A stretch of 64,000 nt of DNA, from contig CP039998.1 of the NCBI GenBank assembly GCA_013099015.1, positions 806,001 to 870,000 of the forward strand, written 5' to 3'. Below are positions 17,614-25,948 of this stretch, piece by piece. Each line of letters opens with the position of its first letter. Position 1 is the stretch's first letter. A program made the translations under genes and the position numbers. This stretch comes from Candidatus Saccharibacteria bacterium oral taxon 488 (GTDB lineage: Bacteria; Patescibacteriota; Saccharimonadia; Saccharimonadales; Saccharimonadaceae). Below the pieces are notes generated by a model. The model ran no database searches. It saw nothing but the letters and a program-made list of their open reading frames with translations, and was not told the origin of the DNA.

Positions 17614-18786
17614 TTTGAGCACTCCAACCCTTTGAATGTTAATAATTTATTGCGGTAATATTCATATTGCTTACGGCGGGCTTCAATCTCCGCTGGCAAA
17701 CCGATGGAAATATCGTTGGTGAGTTTTTCAAATTTATCTAGGATCGAAACAATCCTTTCCTGCACCGCAAGCGTCGGTACAGGAATATTTATTTTTTTAA
17801 CATTCGGCACTGTTAGCTGAGGGATACTTCCCCCGCTGTGACCAATTTCAGTAATATCAAGAGCATAGTTTAAAAATTTTATAGTAATTATCTTTGTGTT
17901 TGGTATTAGAGTAATCAACCGTACAATTGGCGTGAATTTCTCACCGCGAACCGCATGATAACCAATAGTACCCCGGGCTGAAATTGTAACAGCCTTTTTA
18001 TCAATTTTATACGAGTCTGAATATCCATATAAGGCATTCTGTTCTGTTCCATTTGAATATATTGGGTATGGAAATTCTTTTGTAGGCTGAGCATTTCCCT
18101 TCATATAATTATTTGGCAAATCCCCCCCTGCAGATACAGACTCACAAACCGACTCCAGTGTTTTCCACTGTACCCCACTGGTGTTTTCATCGAAAGTCAT
18201 GAGGTTATTGCGATAGTATTCATACTGCTTATTTCTCGCTTCTAGCTCTGTAAACGAGTCTAGCACCCGCACAATCTCTTTTTGAACCTCAAGAGGCGGA
18301 ACAGGGATTTTTATCTTTGCAATACCTTTCGGCGAGAGATGAGATACCGTTGTTCCAGTGCGTTCACGCATTTTCAGAGGCTCAAACCATTGACTATTCA
18401 GCAAATGTACTAAATAGCCGGGCTCCTGGTCGTGCTTTAGAGCAATAGCATCACCGCCTAAATATATACTCTCGTCCATCAATATCGCAGAAGCCTTGCC
18501 AATTTGTGCTTCTTTAGTGGTGCTGGTTATCGGCATAATAATATCGCCTCGGACGACCTCTGTACCTTTAATAGCAGTTTTGTAGTCAGCACGAGAAACG
18601 ACGTCAACAATATAGTTGCCATATGTAGTGTATAGCTTCACCATATAGAATAATTGGCGCATTGCCAGTACCAATTGCCGCCTTAGAAAGCGACTTACCT
18701 CTACAGAACTTAGCAACCTTGCCCAATTCTTGAAACCTTACCCCTTCTGGGCACAACTCTTTAATCAAATCGTCAATTTTGCTCAT
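17610..18786 (-). pseudogene. hsdS: Type I specificity subunit HsdS, broken by a one-base frameshift
   Basis: About 390 aa in two frames. The N-terminal part starts at the ATG at 18786 (MSKIDDLIKELCPEGV) and runs to LYGE; the rest continues in another frame from LYTTYGNYI. The junction is GGTGAAGCTATAC at about 18630-18642, where one extra base fits. The second frame holds two target-recognition domains and both conserved helical spacers (EVQKEIVRVLDSFTELEARNKQYEYYR and its copy near the C-terminus). HsdS sets the DNA target. The shift is not in a homopolymer or repeat, so slippage is unlikely; a true mutation or an assembly error are both possible. Confidence 0.88.
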
Positions 18787-21053
18787 AACTCTCCTAGGGG
18801 ATTAGTTCTGTGATATATGTCATTAAACATCTTTTTCATCTCCCACGTGCCGACATCAACCAAAGGTTCGTACATAAATGAGTTAATATGTATAGTACCA
18901 TCAACAATGACCGCAGCTTTATTAAATATTTTTGATAAAGTTTGCTTATTTGGATCCGAGCAGTTGTTACTATAAAGTATCAGTAGCTTACGAGTTAGAT
19001 CACGCTCTTTGCTTACAGCATTCCTGTAATCTTCTTCTGATATCTTACTGATAATATATCGCTCTATGCACAAGCGCGTACCAATAGCCAGCACTAGATT
19101 ATCTTTTAGACTAAAACCATCGGATGTGTCAGCTGCTACTTCTTTAGCATGCAGAATAATAGACTCATGGATATTTAAAGACTCATCGAATGGCGTGCCA
19201 GTAACTGATATTATGAGCTGTAGGCATTGCTGAATATCTCCTACGGTCACATCACTACTAATGGTATGAAGAGCCTTGGTCAATTCTTTATAGTCGTCGT
19301 GAGTTTTGTCATACTGAAACTCAACAATATTTCTAGCAAATGGTATCATTGTCACCCAGGCAGACTTGTATGTGGCGGCATCTTTTTTATAATTTCCAAA
19401 TACACGAGGATCAAACATTTCTTCAGCACTAAGGTTATTATTCTCATCTGAAATAACTATTCTAAACTGCTCCTCGTTTTTCGGATATAACTTTTCATAC
19501 ACAAGCCTGAAAAAATCAAAATTATGAGTTAGTGAAATAATATATAAGTGACTGTTTTGAGATGCCAGTTCCTGTAGATATTCAAAAAATGCATATTTGT
19601 TTCTGTAGTCAAAAGATTCTACGACGTCATCCAGAACTAGCAGAGTATCTACACCGTCCTTGAGCTTCTTTTTTACATCAAAAATTATATTTAACAAATA
19701 AAGTGCCTTACGCTCGCCATTACTTAAAACCCTGCCAAGCATACTTAATTGACCTGAGTTATCTGGACGCTCCCTGTATGGCATATTAGGATTGCGTGGA
19801 TTTCTAAACTTAAACTCAAAGATTGGCGGCACCAAGTCCTCTACTATCGTATCCTTTTTATTTGCAATATTTATCCTATACGGTAGTGAACTAAACCGAT
19901 CATTAAAAATATCAATGACATCCTTCCACTCTGTATCAGCTTTATCTGCCTTTTCCAAGGCCTCTTCAATCTTTGATTTAGAATCATCATGAACTTTCAG
20001 TAGATTCTCAATCTCTTCAATACACCCGCTTAAATAACCAAACCACATATTTTTGTAAAATCGATCCTCATCACCCATAAATAGCAATATGTCTCTGCGT
20101 GATTTATCCTCAATAATTCGTCGGGCTTCGCCGTTTGTGCCAACTGAAAAATCTGCTATAAGTTGGTTGAGCGCATCTCTAAGATTGGGATATTTTTCAA
20201 TGATCCGATCAAGATCTGTTTTGAGATAATTTTCTAACTCTTCTTTACTGTTTATATTCTTTGTCGCTCTATCTTCATTGTCTCTTAATACAACTTCATG
20301 TTTTGCATTAAAATACTTTGATTTTTCAAGCGCTTTTATTAATTTACTAGCACTACTTGAATCAAACCCTTCCCTAAAATACGTAGGAGAGGAGCGCATT
20401 TCATCGTAAGCTTTTACCAATCTACCAAAAGTCCCGCGATATTTTTCCTTGGTTATAAATTTCCTAAAATTATCGCTGTTAAATACATTTAAGGGTATGT
20501 CACAAAACTGTATTTTACCTTGCTTGATTTCAGGAATATTTGCCCTTAATAGTGTAATGACCGCAGGTAACGTAACACTATTCACCTGCTCTTTACTAAC
20601 AAATCTACGGTAATAGTCTTCAATGATGGCTTCACTATCGTCGCCTTTCGTTTTTGTTACCTCTGAGATTTTGGATTTTAGTTTACCAAACGCTTCAATA
20701 ACATCTTTCGAAGCCTTAGCATAAACATCCTTAGCTTCCTGATTGGCGACAAGATGCGTAGCGCTTTCAGACAGATACACCCGTCCATCGTAACTCGGAT
20801 ATGAAAGTATGTTTTCTCTTTTTATTCCCGAAACAACACAGCTACCAGGTATTTGATAGATCTCATCAGCAACCGCCTCTTCTTTACTATAATTAGAGAG
20901 TGTCTTCGCAAATGATGATTTCATAGTACCATTTTGAGCATATAAACCATAGAAATGACAATAATTTCCGTTCTTGCCATCTTCATAAACAAAGTCATGA
21001 TTAAAATCAACAATACCATAACCATTTTTTATTTCTATTTGAATACTTTTCAT
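18783..21053 (-). CDS. AAA/ABC-type ATPase embedded in the hsd locus
   Basis: 756 aa. The N-terminus has a variant P-loop, YAQNGTMKSS (A39-S47), in which the Gly before Lys is Met, as in some phage-resistance ATPases. A long helical middle, probably coiled coil (about 90-420), is followed by an ABC signature LSNGERKALYLL and Walker B DTLLVLDDVVESFD, then an H-motif THNFDF and a helical C-terminus. This is the OLD/RloC/PrrC-like SMC-type ATPase layout. It overlaps the NYN gene before it and hsdS after it by four bases each, so it is translationally coupled to both. It probably senses a signal and controls the NYN nuclease. Confidence 0.88.
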   Translation of the reverse strand: MKSIQIEIKNGYGIVDFNHDFVYEDGKNGNYCHFYGLYAQNGTMKSSFAKTLSNYSKEEAVADEIYQIPGSCVVSGIKRENILSYPSYDGRVYLSESATHLVANQEAKDVYAKASKDVIEAFGKLKSKISEVTKTKGDDSEAIIEDYYRRFVSKEQVNSVTLPAVITLLRANIPEIKQGKIQFCDIPLNVFNSDNFRKFITKEKYRGTFGRLVKAYDEMRSSPTYFREGFDSSSASKLIKALEKSKYFNAKHEVVLRDNEDRATKNINSKEELENYLKTDLDRIIEKYPNLRDALNQLIADFSVGTNGEARRIIEDKSRRDILLFMGDEDRFYKNMWFGYLSGCIEEIENLLKVHDDSKSKIEEALEKADKADTEWKDVIDIFNDRFSSLPYRINIANKKDTIVEDLVPPIFEFKFRNPRNPNMPYRERPDNSGQLSMLGRVLSNGERKALYLLNIIFDVKKKLKDGVDTLLVLDDVVESFDYRNKYAFFEYLQELASQNSHLYIISLTHNFDFFRLVYEKLYPKNEEQFRIVISDENNNLSAEEMFDPRVFGNYKKDAATYKSAWVTMIPFARNIVEFQYDKTHDDYKELTKALHTISSDVTVGDIQQCLQLIISVTGTPFDESLNIHESIILHAKEVAADTSDGFSLKDNLVLAIGTRLCIERYIISKISEEDYRNAVSKERDLTRKLLILYSNNCSDPNKQTLSKIFNKAAVIVDGTIHINSFMYEPLVDVGTWEMKKMFNDIYHRTNPLGEL

Positions 21054-21688
21054 GCCGATTCTTTCTGAAAATAGCTCATGACTTTCTGTGGTGTAATGGT
21101 AATAGTCTCATCTGTTGCCGCAGCAACTGCACGATTGATGCTATCCGAAAAACAAATATAGGTTGTTTTACGTTTATGTTTCCTAATTTTATCATAGCTT
21201 GGACAGAGGTCGGCGTCAGAGCTAACAGACACAATATCTACATTCTTCGTTTTATATGCTATTTCGAGCATATCTAAAGCCATACGGACATCAACACCCT
21301 TCTCCTGCAAAATCTCTTGGGGTTTGTGGCAGTGGTTGCATTCCTTACCCTCCTTCACCTTCAAATTACCAGCTTTGATATAATTAATATTTTGCTGCTT
21401 CAACATTGCAACCCAACGACGTGAATTTTCCTTGATTTTATTCACCCGCCCTTGAATCCTTGTGGATGGAGTATAGCCCCTTGGCATCTTAATTTCTGAT
21501 GCATAGTAATTGATTTCAACGCCGTTAATCCCTAAAACATCCTCGATTAAACCGCGTACGTCTAGTGAAAAGTTTATGTTTTTATCTTCGATAGCATCCT
21601 GATTACATAACAATTCAACTACCCTTTGGCGAAAATTTTCACCATCTATAAATACTTTCTTTTGATTACTACGTAGATTTCTAGACAT
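21050..21688 (-). CDS. NYN/PIN-fold ribonuclease-like protein
   Basis: 212 aa. It has the NYN/DUF88 (PIN-like) acidic motifs: KVFIDGENF with D15 and E17/N18, KGVDVRMALDM with D133 and D139, and SVSSDADL with D158/D160. A Cys-His cluster, C117-N-H-C120-H, may bind zinc. NYN proteins are metal-dependent RNases. The ATG at 21688 has a strong Shine-Dalgarno (GGAGGGACATA). It is directly followed, with ATGA overlap, by the AAA ATPase, so the pair looks like a two-gene nuclease-ATPase module inserted into the type I locus between hsdM and hsdS. Confidence 0.88.
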   Translation of the reverse strand: MSRNLRSNQKKVFIDGENFRQRVVELLCNQDAIEDKNINFSLDVRGLIEDVLGINGVEINYYASEIKMPRGYTPSTRIQGRVNKIKENSRRWVAMLKQQNINYIKAGNLKVKEGKECNHCHKPQEILQEKGVDVRMALDMLEIAYKTKNVDIVSVSSDADLCPSYDKIRKHKRKTTYICFSDSINRAVAAATDETITITPQKVMSYFQKESA

Positions 21689-21707
21689 TATGTCCCTCCG
21701 CTATAAC

Positions 21708-21741
21708 AAAAAGCCCCGCTGAGGAAAATCCAACACGGGGT
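21708..21741 (-). terminator. Terminator hairpin just after a promoter, ahead of the NYN gene
   Basis: Minus strand: CCCCG (21736-21740) pairs with CGGGG (21714-21718), G-U extension, 17-base loop, then TTTTT (21708-21712). It lies only a few bases downstream of the predicted transcription start near 21744, so it would release a ~37-base RNA unless antiterminated; alternatively it ends transcripts arriving from hsdM. Confidence 0.65.
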
Positions 21742-21750
21742 GATGCACTT

Positions 21751-21782
21751 ATTATACTAACAAACGTGTATACAAATGTCAA
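21751..21782 (-). promoter_or_regulatory. Candidate promoter for the NYN-ATPase-hsdS-hsdR genes
   Basis: Minus strand TATAAT at 21751-21756. TTGACA is present at 21777-21782 but with a 20-base spacer, longer than optimal. It lies inside the frame of the truncated RhuM gene. Confidence 0.45.
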
Positions 21783-22191
21783 TACGAACATATTGATTAC
21801 ACGATCTAGAACTATTATAAAATCGCTCAAAAACTTGAGGCTTTTAATGATATATTCCCGCAAACGATCGGTCGCCCAGATGCGAAACTTCGTAGCGATG
21901 CTTGACCTGATGCGGTAGCCAAGCGAGATGATCATGTCGAGGTTATAGTATTCTAATTCACGCTCTACCTGACGATCACCCTCAGTTCGAACTGTTCGGA
22001 ATTTCCGAACAGTTGCTGCAGGATCAAGTTCGCCCTCGTCAAAAATATTTTTTATATGCTCACTAACATTCGCTTTACTTGACTGATACAAATCAACCAG
22101 CTGCGCTTGCGTCAGCCAAACCGTCTCGTCCTGAAACCGGACATCAACTTGCGGTTTACCGTTATCGTCAACGTAGACAATGACATTGCCG

Positions 22192-23778
22192 TTATCTCGC
22201 ATCATCATTATCTCTTTCAAGGTCCGCAACTATCGCATCGATCTCTGTGCGCAACTCCGACTGGCGAGCTACGATCTTTGCAATGTCAGCATTGAGCTCA
22301 GTAATATTAATCACTTCTTGTGTATCTTCTGCCTCAACATACGAACTCACTGATAGATTATAGTCATTGGCGGCGACATCTTCATAAGCAGCAACTTTCG
22401 CAAAGTAGTCGATATTTTGCCGATTCGTAAAACTATCCAATATTTTTTGCCTGTTTTCCTCGCTCAGCTTATTCTTATTGCCTTTTCGCACAAACTCAGC
22501 ACTAGCATCGATAAACAATACGTCATTTGTCACCCGGCTCTTTTTCAAAACAAGGATACAAGTGCTAATCGTCGTACCGAAGAACAGGTCTGGTGGCAGT
22601 TGGATAACGGCATCAACATAATTACTCTCTACCAAATATTTACGGATTTTTGCCTCAGCACCGCCGCGATATAGTGCGCCAGGAAACTCAACAATCGCTG
22701 CCGTACCGCTCTCGCTGAGCCAGCTCAACATATGCATCGTGAATGCCAAATCAGCTTTACTGCGCGGCGCCAACACTCCAGCTGGGCTAAAGCGAGGATC
22801 GTTGATGAGCGTCGGATTACTGTCGCCGTCCCATTTGATACTATATGGCGGATTCGAGACAATCGCATCAAACGGCTCGTCATCCCAGTGTTTCGGATCT
22901 TTCAGCGTATCACCATGCGCAATATTAAACTTTTCATAATTAATGTCATGCAGGAACATGTTGATACGGCAAAGATTATACGTAGTAATGTTAATCTCTT
23001 GCCCGTAAAAGCCTTGCCTGACATTATCCTTACCCAGAACTTTCGCAAACTTTAGCAGTAGCGAACCGGAGCCTGCTGCCGGGTCATACACTTTATTCAC
23101 CGATGTCTTGCCGACAACAGTAATTTTTGCCAAAAGTTCACTCACTTCTTGCGGCGTAAAGAACTCACCACCAGATTTACCAGCATTATCAGCATACATG
23201 GTCATCAGATACTCGTATGCGTCGCCAAAAGCGTCAATCGTATTATCCTCAAACTTACCAAGCTCTAATTCACCGATGGCGTTCATCAATTTCACCAATC
23301 GCTCATTGCGCCTGGTGACGGTCGGACCAAGTTTATTGCTATTGACGTCCAAGTCGTCAAACAACCCGCGAAAATCATCCTCACTATCAAAACCTTTAGC
23401 TGATTGCTCAATGTTACGGAATATTTTACTGAGCGTCTCGTTCAAATTTTCGTCATTTTTGGCGCGCTTACGGACATTTTCAAACAGTTCGCTTGGTAAA
23501 ATATAAAATCCTTTGTCGTTTACCGTATCCTCACGACCAAACTCCGCCTGATCATCGCTCAGTTCAGCATAATTAAAATCAGCCACGCCAGTTTTGCGCT
23601 CTTCGGCATTTATATAATTAGCTAAATTCTCCGATATAAACCGATAGAATAAGAAACCTAGCACATACGCCTTAAAGTCCCAACCATCGACCGATCCGCG
23701 TAATTCGTTAGCAATTTTCCAAATAGTATTGTGAAGCTTAGTACGTTCTTGTTCTTTAAAATTATCCCCCGATGTCAT
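22192..23778 (-). CDS. hsdM: Type I DNA methyltransferase subunit (HsdM)
   Basis: 528 aa. N-terminal helical HsdM_N domain (TIWKIANELRGSVDGWDFKAYVLGFLFYRF), SAM-binding motif I VYDPAAGSGSLLLKF and the catalytic adenine N6-methyltransferase motif NPPYSIKW. It methylates adenine in the target chosen by HsdS. It is the first gene of the locus and has a -10 six bases before its ATG. It appears intact. Confidence 0.97.
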   Translation of the reverse strand: MTSGDNFKEQERTKLHNTIWKIANELRGSVDGWDFKAYVLGFLFYRFISENLANYINAEERKTGVADFNYAELSDDQAEFGREDTVNDKGFYILPSELFENVRKRAKNDENLNETLSKIFRNIEQSAKGFDSEDDFRGLFDDLDVNSNKLGPTVTRRNERLVKLMNAIGELELGKFEDNTIDAFGDAYEYLMTMYADNAGKSGGEFFTPQEVSELLAKITVVGKTSVNKVYDPAAGSGSLLLKFAKVLGKDNVRQGFYGQEINITTYNLCRINMFLHDINYEKFNIAHGDTLKDPKHWDDEPFDAIVSNPPYSIKWDGDSNPTLINDPRFSPAGVLAPRSKADLAFTMHMLSWLSESGTAAIVEFPGALYRGGAEAKIRKYLVESNYVDAVIQLPPDLFFGTTISTCILVLKKSRVTNDVLFIDASAEFVRKGNKNKLSEENRQKILDSFTNRQNIDYFAKVAAYEDVAANDYNLSVSSYVEAEDTQEVINITELNADIAKIVARQSELRTEIDAIVADLERDNDDAR

Positions 23779-23784
23779 GGGAAT

Positions 23785-23790
23785 ATTATA
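23785..23790 (-). promoter_or_regulatory. -10 element of leaderless promoter for hsdM
   Basis: TATAAT on the minus strand six bases before the hsdM ATG; no Shine-Dalgarno and no clear -35. Confidence 0.55.
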
Positions 23791-23822
23791 CTATGCTTGA
23801 TAGAGGTTTTATATCAATAAAA

Positions 23823-24470
23823 TCAAATTATGCTTTGAAAATGATCTTTCGTGATAATTATATGATCAACCAAACTAATCCCCAACAATTCACCTGCCTG
23901 CCGCAAACGGTTTGTTACTTCTCTATCAGCCTGACTGGCCTCCAAGCTCCCGCTCGGATGATTATGCGCCACGATGATGCTGGCGGCGCGGTCGGCGATG
24001 GCGTCGGCGAAGACCTCGCGCGGGTGCACCAGGCTGGCGGTCAGCGTGCCGATGGTCACCACCCGCTTGGCAATCAGGCGATTCGCACCGTCCAGCGTCA
24101 AGCAGACAAAGTATTCCTGCTTTTTGTTGCGAATGTCGGCCAGTAGCTCGACGGCCTTTTCTGGGCTGTCAATAATTGGCTGGTCGCTGTCCAGCAAATA
24201 CCGTCGCGCCAGCTCCAAGCTCGCCAGAATCACCGGGATTTTCGCTTCGCCCAAGCCAACCACGCTGCGTAGATCATCGTACGAAACATCACCGCCTTTT
24301 TGACGCAAAATTTTCAGCACCTCGCGCGCAATTTTACCAACATCCGCCTGCTTATTGCCGCTACCAATAATCGCCATCAACAATTCCAAGTCGCTCAGCC
24401 GCGCCGTACCGTAACGCGCTAGTTTCTCACGGGGACGGTCGTTGGGATGACGATCCTGTACTTTCATCAT
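23823..24470 (-). CDS. radC: RadC/UPF0758 JAB-domain protein
   Basis: 215 aa. An N-terminal helix-hairpin-helix region (DLELLMAIIGSGNKQADVGKIA) is followed by the JAB/MPN metalloprotease-like core with E-x-HxH-x7-S-x2-D: VAHNHPSGSLEASQAD. RadC proteins are widespread near mobile and defence genes; their biochemical role in repair is doubtful. The ATG at 24470 overlaps the stop of a small upstream gene by four bases. Confidence 0.93.
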   Translation of the reverse strand: MMKVQDRHPNDRPREKLARYGTARLSDLELLMAIIGSGNKQADVGKIAREVLKILRQKGGDVSYDDLRSVVGLGEAKIPVILASLELARRYLLDSDQPIIDSPEKAVELLADIRNKKQEYFVCLTLDGANRLIAKRVVTIGTLTASLVHPREVFADAIADRAASIIVAHNHPSGSLEASQADREVTNRLRQAGELLGISLVDHIIITKDHFQSII

Positions 24471-24676
24471 ATATCCCGTGCTTTTATTATCCTCACTATA
24501 CCAACCATATATAGAAATAGTTGCTCATAACATACCTGATGAGCACGCACGATTTTCCACCACGATCGTCCGTAACATAAACTTATCGTCTGAATTATCT
24601 GGTCATAAGCACAACAACTCACAATACGCTCTTCAAATGCCTCTTTAGCTATCAACAGCAGCGAGTTGACTTTCAT
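24467..24676 (-). CDS. Small unknown protein upstream of radC
   Basis: 69 aa, not recognised; contains WW and several Cys. Support is positional: its stop overlaps the radC start (ATGA), and its ATG lies six bases after TACAAT (24683-24688), the spacing seen at other first genes here. If real it is the first gene of the radC unit; otherwise it marks an untranslated leader. Confidence 0.45.
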   Translation of the reverse strand: MKVNSLLLIAKEAFEERIVSCCAYDQIIQTISLCYGRSWWKIVRAHQVCYEQLFLYMVGIVRIIKARDI

Positions 24677-24982
24677 ATACTTATTGTAACAGACTAGACT
24701 AAAAGAGCAGCGACATTTAGCACAACAAATTAGATGGCTTCGTTGTTACCTATTCACTATATAATAGTAATATGACATAGCCATTTAGATTTTATATATC
24801 ATAACTCACAAGCAAAATTGCAATTTACACTTAATCTTCTCATACACTCCAGACAAATCCATACCGATACTACAGCGTATTTCGCAGAATCATACTATCA
24901 CTAACAGTTCATCATTTTGTTCTTTGAATAAAATATAAACAACCTAATGTCCACAAAACCTTAAAATTTCACATCAATCATG
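24677..24982. other. AT-rich intergenic region
   Basis: About 300 bases with no supported gene. It contains the -10 of the small gene before radC and, on the plus strand, TATAAT at 24760-24765 six bases before an ATG that is followed by a stop after two codons. No tRNA, repeat or convincing terminator was seen; it may hold decayed sequence. Confidence 0.5.
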
Positions 24983-25912
24983 CTATTCTAGTCTCTCAAG
25001 CCTATCTCTATTCTTTGTCTTTCTGGTACGAAAATTCCTAGAATCTAACAATATCTCATTACCACGCTTATCAAGCCAAACCTCTAGGTAGGATCGTATA
25101 TTGAGTATACTCTCAACGATATTCTCATTCACAGCCGCACTTCCCATCATAGGAGTTGTAAGTGATACTTTATATTTACCGTGTTTTATGTCATTAAATC
25201 CAATAACCATCGCCGTGTTTTCGATTTTCATTTTTCGCATCAACAAAAACCTTTCCTCAAATTTTGTACTTGGATCAATATTTCTGCCTTGAATAGTAAA
25301 TAGCTTAGCGTCCTCTTTGTCGGCAACCCTAAAGAACTTTGGATCGGTAAGATAGTCTAAGTTTCTGAGTTCTCTGACTATTTTCACAAATATATTTCTC
25401 TCTTCAACAGACAGATTATCATAGATTAATTCACTTGCTATCATGTCCATAAATCGGTCTTCTATACACCCCCAGTCCGTAGCAAGATAAAAAACCAGCG
25501 GATGATAATCCTGAAGGGATTTCATCGCTTTACTCTTCGTAATCTTTAATAGCTCGCATACTCGAGACGTATTTGCATCTTCCTTCATAATCAGAGGAGC
25601 AAGACTCTTTAATAAAGTAACGATTTCACGATCTACATTCATCTTTACATATTCAGATATATCCTTATTGCGAGAATGATCAATTTTATTTTTTACCACC
25701 TCATAAGAATAGAGAATTATAGGTATCGATAGGAGGCTTGCACTCAAATCTAACAGTAAATCAGATAGCTTCTTAAGCACTATAACGTCATCCATCATAA
25801 AAGAGGTCAAAAATAATACTACACCCAACGCGACCGCCAATATATACGGAATGTTTGCCGATACTTTTACCAACCACCTTACGATATTTTTTATCATTTC
25901 TTTCATGTTCAT
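24983..25912 (-). CDS. Unknown membrane protein with large cytosolic domain
   Basis: 309 aa, not recognised. Two N-terminal helices (about residues 18-38 and 48-72) precede a 235-residue soluble domain without a familiar motif, ending in a basic, Arg-rich tail. TATATT lies six bases before the ATG at 25912, suggesting a leaderless mRNA. It is AT-rich and stands alone at the edge of the defence region. The layout resembles other two-helix anchored proteins of islands, but no function can be assigned. Confidence 0.7.
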   Translation of the reverse strand: MNMKEMIKNIVRWLVKVSANIPYILAVALGVVLFLTSFMMDDVIVLKKLSDLLLDLSASLLSIPIILYSYEVVKNKIDHSRNKDISEYVKMNVDREIVTLLKSLAPLIMKEDANTSRVCELLKITKSKAMKSLQDYHPLVFYLATDWGCIEDRFMDMIASELIYDNLSVEERNIFVKIVRELRNLDYLTDPKFFRVADKEDAKLFTIQGRNIDPSTKFEERFLLMRKMKIENTAMVIGFNDIKHGKYKVSLTTPMMGSAAVNENIVESILNIRSYLEVWLDKRGNEILLDSRNFRTRKTKNRDRLERLE

Positions 25913-25948
25913 ATTTATAATATAAATCTTGTTGGTATACTACGACAT

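Larger units (their letters stand above)
21681..22208 (-). pseudogene. rhuM: RhuM-family protein, C-terminally truncated
   Basis: The N-terminal 130 residues are typical RhuM: VDVRFQDETVWLTQAQLVDLYQ, NVSEHIKNIF, AATVRKFRTVRTEG, YYNLDMIISLGYR, FRIWATDRLREYIIK. Family members usually continue for about 200 more residues. Here the frame runs into unrelated hydrophobic sequence and through a promoter and terminator hairpin before stopping at 21681. RhuM genes are known riders of type I loci (for example in Campylobacter hsd operons). The ATGs at 22202-22208 overlap the end of hsdM. The arrival of the NYN/ATPase cassette probably removed its 3' part. Confidence 0.8.

Noticed and set aside
17610..18786. 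Phase-variable hsdS
   Set aside because: No homopolymer or short repeat at the frameshift and no second inverted hsdS copy in the window.
21700..21745. ToxIN-like repeat RNA antitoxin before the NYN gene
   Set aside because: Only one hairpin and no tandem repeats; NYN is not the ToxN fold.
24760..24779. Plus-strand TATAAT six bases before an ATG
   Set aside because: The frame stops after two codons and there is no -35; it shows that the spacing can also occur by chance.
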